In this document: in pieces, positions 5,353-9,383 of the stretch | Layout: each line of letters begins with the position of its first letter | How positions within the stretch are numbered: position 1 is the first letter of the stretch | Source of the DNA: Desulfoprunum sp. | Lineage (GTDB): Bacteria > Desulfobacterota > Desulfobulbia > Desulfobulbales > Desulfocapsaceae | Assembly (NCBI GenBank): GCA_030696435.1 | Contig: JAUYSF010000032.1 | Span: 1 to 9,383 of the forward strand | Reading direction: 5' to 3' | DNA length: 9,383 nt | Translations under genes and position numbers: made by a program | Notes under the pieces: generated by a model | The model's database searches: none | Told to the model about the DNA's origin: nothing | The model's input: only the letters and a program-made list of their open reading frames with translations

Positions 5353-6696
5353 TCAGATCTTCGGCAGGTTGGCCATTGATTTGGCAATCTGCTCGGCCGG
5401 ATAGTCGTAATTCTGCAGGTCTCCGGAGAAGTATTTATCGTAGGAGCCCATATCGATAAGACCATGGCCCGAGAAGTTGAACAGGATGGTCTTCGGATCG
5501 TTGAGATCTTTGGTGGCCTCGATGATCGTAGCCCGGATGGCGTGGCAGGTCTCGGGGGCCGGGATGATCCCTTCTGTCTTGGCAAACAGGACGCCGGCCT
5601 CAAAGCACTCAATCTGGTGGACCTTGACGGCCTCCATGATATTTTCCCGCACCAGGGCCGAAACGATTGGTGACATGCCGTGATAGCGCAGACCGCCGGC
5701 GTGGATGCCCGGAGGGATGAAATCATGGCCGAGGGTGTACATGTAGAGAAGTGGGGTTGACTGGGCCACGTCACCGAAATCATAGGCTAGTTTGCCCATG
5801 GTCAGCGAGGGGCAGGAGGCCGGTTCGACCCCGACAAAACGGATTTTCTTGCCGTTGAGATAGTCCGGAATAAACGGGTTGACTAAGCCGGCAATGTTTG
5901 AGCCACCGCCGCAGCAGCCAATGATCACATCGGGGTAATCACCGGCAATCTCCATCTGCTTTTTGGCCTCAAGGCCGATAATCGACTGGTGCAGGATGAC
6001 ATGGTTAAGCACCGAGCCCAGGGAATATTTGGTATCATCACGGCTGAAGGCGTCTTCGAGGGCTTCTGAGATGGCTATGCCGAGCGAGCCGGGGGTGTCG
6101 GGGTATTCGGCCAGGATCTGTCGACCGATCTTGGTTTCCATGCTGGGACTGGCGACCACCTCGGCCCCGAAGGTGTGCATCATCGATTTACGGTAGGGTT
6201 TCTGGTCATAGGAGACCCGGACCATATAGACTTTGCACTCCAGCCCGAACTTGCTGGTGGCAAAGGAGAGGGCGCTGCCCCACTGGCCGGCGCCGGTCTC
6301 GGTGGCGATGCGTTTAACCCCTTCCTTCATGTTGTAATAAGCCTGAGGCACGGCGGTGTTGGCTTTGTGGGAACCAACCGGTGAGACGCCCTCGTTCTTG
6401 AAGTAGATCTTGGCCTTGGTGCCGAGGGCTTTTTCCAGGCTGGTAGCCCGGACCAGCGGTGAGGGCCGCCAGATCTTGTAAATTTCCTGAACTTCCTCCG
6501 GGATCGTGATGAAGCGCTCGCTGGACATCTCCTGCTCAAGAAGGCCCATCGGAAAGACGGCGGAGAGCTTTTCGGCGCTCATCGGCTGCTTGGTCTCGGG
6601 ATCAAGAGGCGGTTTCAGGCCGCCCGGGATATCGGGAACGACATTGTACCATTGTGTCGGCATCTCATCATCGCGAAGTATGATCTTCTTTGTCAT
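5353..6696 (-). CDS. trpB: Tryptophan synthase beta chain, TrpB2 type
   Basis: A PLP enzyme condensing indole with L-serine to give tryptophan. The 447-residue length and long N-terminal segment ([14 protein letters not shown], 11-24) mark the TrpB2 group (trpB_rel) rather than the roughly 400-aa TrpB1. Key residues: Schiff-base lysine K111 in [17 protein letters not shown] (133-140) with the catalytic Glu, phosphate-binding GGGSN (263-267), and SGHGLIDM near the C-terminus. TrpB2 proteins can act without a tightly bound TrpA, and some accept free indole or other substrates, so salvage of indole or a serine-linked reaction is possible. No trpA or other trp gene is in the window. A strong AAGGAGG four bases before ATG fixes the start at 6696. 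The gene is between the radical SAM gene (109-base gap) and dacB (71-base gap). Confidence 0.95.
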   Translation of the reverse strand: MTKKIILRDDEMPTQWYNVVPDIPGGLKPPLDPETKQPMSAEKLSAVFPMGLLEQEMSSERFITIPEEVQEIYKIWRPSPLVRATSLEKALGTKAKIYFKNEGVSPVGSHKANTAVPQAYYNMKEGVKRIATETGAGQWGSALSFATSKFGLECKVYMVRVSYDQKPYRKSMMHTFGAEVVASPSMETKIGRQILAEYPDTPGSLGIAISEALEDAFSRDDTKYSLGSVLNHVILHQSIIGLEAKKQMEIAGDYPDVIIGCCGGGSNIAGLVNPFIPDYLNGKKIRFVGVEPASCPSLTMGKLAYDFGDVAQSTPLLYMYTLGHDFIPPGIHAGGLRYHGMSPIVSALVRENIMEAVKVHQIECFEAGVLFAKTEGIIPAPETCHAIRATIIEATKDLNDPKTILFNFSGHGLIDMGSYDKYFSGDLQNYDYPAEQIAKSMANLPKI

Positions 6697-6700
6697 GGAA

Positions 6701-6707
6701 CCTCCTT
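6701..6707 (-). promoter_or_regulatory. Strong ribosome binding site of trpB2
   Basis: On the minus strand AAGGAGG, fully complementary to the 16S 3' end, is followed by TTCC and the ATG. It is much better than the sites before the neighbouring genes and confirms the trpB2 start. Confidence 0.85.
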
Positions 6708-6805
6708 CCAGGTCATGTTCTCATTTCAAGTTCAGGAACTGCAGTCAAGCCAAGTGGATACATGCCATATTTCTACCATAAGCGGGTTGATTCGGGCAAG
6801 ATGGA
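6708..6805 (-). other. Gap before trpB2; possible promoter
   Basis: This gap may hold a trpB2 promoter. On the minus strand a TTGACT -35-like hexamer lies just upstream but has no good -10 at 16-18 bases. TTGCCC with TAGAAA at 18 bases is another weak pair. A 12-base palindrome AGTTCAGGAACT (6729-6740) could be an operator or a small hairpin. There is no intrinsic terminator for the upstream radical SAM gene, so cotranscription is possible. Confidence 0.3.
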
Positions 6806-9355
6806 TTATCGATTTTCCAGGGCGCTCCAGGTGGTTTTCATGATGGTCGCCCTGAGTGTGGTTTCCTCGTCCATGGCAAAGATGGACTGTATTGCCTCAA
6901 GAGGTTTGATCCCCGGCTGGCCGCTCAGGCTGACGACCTGCAGATCAACCGTATCCTCTCCGAGGATGTCAACTGCCCTGATCAGCGGTCGGATATTGAC
7001 CTCGCGAATCTGACCTTTTCTGATATTTTGCACGACATATTCTTCCTCGGCCATGAAGAGATTGGCCTGGTTTTGCTCCACTGCCGTCAGCGGTCGATCG
7101 AAGGTGAGTCTGTAGGTAGCGAGGATATCGGCTGGAATCTTGCCGGCATGAATGACAATCTCCTCAACTTTCAAGCCGGGTGGCAGTTTCTCGTTGAGGA
7201 GTCGCAGGGTAGCCGTGGTACTTGCCAGAGGTTCCGGGATGTCCATGATAAAAAACTCGGCCAGGCTTTCGGTGCCTACCGGCAGGGCGGGCCCGAAGGA
7301 GACCTTCGGCGTGGGGTTGAAACCCTTAGTGAAGTTGGTGGTGATGCCGGCCCGACGCAGGGCCCTAAAGATCAGCCGCAGTATTTCCAGATGGCCGAGA
7401 AAGCAGATCCTGCCTGTCCGGCTGTAGTTCACCAGGTATTTGATATGGGTTTCCTCATGGGCGGGCCGGTCGCGCTTGTCCTGCCGGGGCTCTTGGGGAG
7501 GAGGGGTATCAGTGCTCGGATGTACGAATCGTTCTCTGTCCTGAACGATGGGCTGGATGGTCTCAAAATCGCAGAGTCCGCAGCCCTGGCAGTCGTGATA
7601 GCGGCAATCCGGGGTGTAGGTCTCTGCGAGTGCCTTGGCCCTTTCTTCCATGAGGAATCGGTTGTCAACGCCGGTCTGCAGATGCTGCCAGGGCAGAATC
7701 TCCTGATCCTGGCGCGCACGGAGATAGTCGTTCAGGTCAAGACTGATCTCTGTCGCTGCCTCCTGCCAGATCGAGAGATTGTAGTGGTCGGACCAGCCGT
7801 CCAGGCGTGCGCCTTTAGCCCAGGCAGCTTGCAGCAAAGCGGCCAGACGTCGGTCGCCGCGGGAGAAAACGCCTTCCAGAAAACTCTGTTTCGGGTCGTG
7901 CCATTTCAGGGTGCAGCCCTTGGGCATCTTTTGCCTGAGCCTGGTAATGGTTGCCTTGCTCTCTTCGATGCTGATCTGCTGCTCCCATTGAAAAGGGGTG
8001 TGTGGTTTGGGCACAAAGGTGCCGACGCTGACATTGATCTCCCTGCGACCCCGCCCTCCCTTGTCTCCCTCCTGCTTGGCCTTGCGCACCAGCTCGATGA
8101 TGCCGTCGATATCCTCGGCTGTTTCGCTGGGAAGACCAATCATGAAATAGAACTTCATGACCTTCCAGCCGAGGGCGAAGGCATTGCGGCAGGTGGAGAG
8201 CAGATCTTCTTCAGTGATTCCCTTGTTGATCACCCGGCGCAGACGTTCACTGCCGGCCTCCGGGGCCAGGGTGAAACCGGTCTTGCGCACCCGCTTGATC
8301 TGATCCATGATGGCCGGGGTCAGGGTGCCGACCCGCATGGAGGGCATGGCGACTGAGACATAGTTATCGGCGAAGATGTTCATCAGGCTTGGCAGCACCC
8401 GGTCAAGGCAGGAATAGTCGCCGGTCGAGAGAGAGAGTAAGGCCAGTTCTTCAAAGCCGGAGTTGTGGATGCCCGAAGTGGCCAGCTCCATTATTGTCTC
8501 CGGACTGCGTTCCCGCACCGGCCGGTAGGTGATCCCGGCCTGGCAGAAGCGGCAGCCCCGGGTGCAGCCGCGGGCGATCTCAATGGCGAGTCGGTCATGG
8601 ATGATCCTGGCATTTGGCACGATGGGATGCTTGAGGTGATCGATGCTGTCGAGGTTGGCGAGCACCCGTCGCATGACCTGCTTTTTCTCGTCATCGAGAG
8701 CGGTGATCGAGAGGAAATGGCCCACGTCATCGTATTCAGGTCGGAACAGGGAGGGCACATAGACTCCATCAATCCCGGCGAGTTCTTTGAGGATACTCAG
8801 CCTGTCGGCCTGGCTCTTTTTGGCCTTGATAAGCACCTCGGTAATATCGAGGATCGCCTCCTCACCGTCACCAAGGAGGATGGCGTCGAAAAAATCAGCC
8901 ACAGGTTCCGGGTTCATCGAGCAGGAACCACCACCGAGGATAATCGGGAAAGAAACGCCTCTGTCGGCGGCCAAGAAAGGGATGCCGGCCAGATCAAAGA
9001 TGGTGAGGATATTGGTATAGCAGAGCTCATACGGCAGGGTTATGCCGAGCAGGTCAAAGTCGGCAAGGGGGTGCCCCGATTCAAGAGAAGTGAGAGGGCA
9101 GTTGCTACTGCGCAGCAATTTTTCAAGGTCGAGGTCGGGGCAATAACAGCGCTCGGCGAGGAGGCTTTCTCGACTGTTGAGAATATGATAGAGAATTTGC
9201 AGTCCCTGGTGGGACATGCCAACCTCGTAGAGATCGGGAAAAATAAGGGCGCAGCGCAGGTCGACTTCTTGCCAGTTCTTGATCGCGGCGTTGTATTCGT
9301 GGCCGAGATAGCGGCCGGGTTTATTGACTAAGGGCAGAAGGGTTGTATCGGTCAT
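6806..9355 (-). CDS. TIGR03960-type B12-binding-like/radical SAM protein fused to DUF2344
   Basis: An 849-aa cytosolic protein of unknown reaction. The N-terminal region (about 30-200) has a B12-binding-like Rossmann layout with FPDLYEVGMSHQGL (39-52) and GGGSCSMNPEP (141-151). The radical SAM core follows with the 4Fe-4S cysteines C264, C268 and C271 in ARGCTRGCRFCQAG. LAPEAGSERLRRVINKG (363-379) and MIGLPSETAEDI (405-416) are typical of the YgiQ/MiaB-like superfamily. A second cysteine group, C584, C589, C592 and C595, precedes a linker. The C-terminal part (about 637-845) starts IKYLVNYSRTGRICFLGH and contains GFNPTPKVSFGPALPVG, which is the DUF2344 family. Such fusions often sit near RNase E/G and ribosomal protein genes, hinting at RNA or ribosome modification, but no substrate is known to me. 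The start ATG at 9355 is preceded by AGGGA (9363-9367) at seven bases. The gene is first of three co-directional genes. Confidence 0.9.
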   Translation of the reverse strand: MTDTTLLPLVNKPGRYLGHEYNAAIKNWQEVDLRCALIFPDLYEVGMSHQGLQILYHILNSRESLLAERCYCPDLDLEKLLRSSNCPLTSLESGHPLADFDLLGITLPYELCYTNILTIFDLAGIPFLAADRGVSFPIILGGGSCSMNPEPVADFFDAILLGDGEEAILDITEVLIKAKKSQADRLSILKELAGIDGVYVPSLFRPEYDDVGHFLSITALDDEKKQVMRRVLANLDSIDHLKHPIVPNARIIHDRLAIEIARGCTRGCRFCQAGITYRPVRERSPETIMELATSGIHNSGFEELALLSLSTGDYSCLDRVLPSLMNIFADNYVSVAMPSMRVGTLTPAIMDQIKRVRKTGFTLAPEAGSERLRRVINKGITEEDLLSTCRNAFALGWKVMKFYFMIGLPSETAEDIDGIIELVRKAKQEGDKGGRGRREINVSVGTFVPKPHTPFQWEQQISIEESKATITRLRQKMPKGCTLKWHDPKQSFLEGVFSRGDRRLAALLQAAWAKGARLDGWSDHYNLSIWQEAATEISLDLNDYLRARQDQEILPWQHLQTGVDNRFLMEERAKALAETYTPDCRYHDCQGCGLCDFETIQPIVQDRERFVHPSTDTPPPQEPRQDKRDRPAHEETHIKYLVNYSRTGRICFLGHLEILRLIFRALRRAGITTNFTKGFNPTPKVSFGPALPVGTESLAEFFIMDIPEPLASTTATLRLLNEKLPPGLKVEEIVIHAGKIPADILATYRLTFDRPLTAVEQNQANLFMAEEEYVVQNIRKGQIREVNIRPLIRAVDILGEDTVDLQVVSLSGQPGIKPLEAIQSIFAMDEETTLRATIMKTTWSALENR

Positions 9356-9383
9356 GGGTGTTTCCCTGTTGTGTTCGAGGTGT

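Noticed and set aside
5282..5353. Longer dacB start at 5353, overlapping the trpB2 stop (TGATG)
   Set aside because: It would place a charged 24-residue tail and a perfect 12-bp inverted repeat ahead of a clean signal peptide; coupling remains possible but is less likely.
7028..8356. 442-aa open frame on the plus strand
   Set aside because: It lies entirely antisense to the radical SAM gene, whose motifs are convincing; the translation shows no recognisable domain and is the usual shadow of GC-rich coding DNA.
8465..9331. 288-aa open frame on the plus strand
   Set aside because: It is antisense to the N-terminal half of the radical SAM gene and has no family-like motifs.

Overview
The window looks like a bacterial chromosome segment, most likely from the Desulfobacterota (Desulfobulbales-like). 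This rests on impression rather than a search: a GC-rich backbone carrying a TrpB2-type tryptophan synthase beta chain, a TIGR03960-type radical SAM protein fused to a DUF2344-like domain, and a chromosomal integron integrase. No rRNA, tRNA or CRISPR array was seen.

Left part (1 to about 4010): a small chromosomal integron whose far end has been invaded by an IS91-family element. Right to left it contains: an integron integrase gene (2664-4007, +) with the IntI-specific insertion and an extra N-terminal domain; a candidate Pc promoter (2474-2502, read leftward); an attI region whose crossover point is at 2312/2313; cassette 1 (1646-2312), encoding a 147-aa PD-(D/E)XK-like protein; attC1 (1640-1728); cassette 2 (1106-1645), encoding a 149-aa DUF6998-like protein; and attC2 (1100-1161). 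About 90 to 185 bases of an apparently interrupted third cassette or IS end follow, then the 3' part of an IS91-family Y2 transposase gene (2-913, +). Cassette boundaries are unusually well supported. Each cassette's R'' core (CGCTAAC, GCATAAC) is the exact complement of the R' core at its own other end (GTTAGCG, GTTATGC), as expected if each was once a free circle. Both cassette genes end with their stop codon inside R''. Cassette DNA is visibly AT-rich compared with the rest.

Right part (4061-9355): three backbone genes, all on the minus strand and read in the order radical SAM protein (9355-6806), trpB2 (6696-5353), dacB-like D-Ala-D-Ala carboxypeptidase (5281-4061). trpB2 has a near-perfect ribosome binding site. 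A 12-bp perfect inverted repeat lies between trpB2 and dacB. The dacB gene is convergent with intI, so the integron sits beside ordinary housekeeping genes.

How it works together: IntI would insert or excise cassettes at attI/attC, and Pc would transcribe leftward through the two cassettes. Cassette 1 carries a 20-codon leader ORF with a good Shine-Dalgarno sequence just before a main gene that lacks one, suggesting coupled translation. Both cassette products look nuclease-like, so a defence or DNA-processing role is a reasonable but unproven hypothesis.
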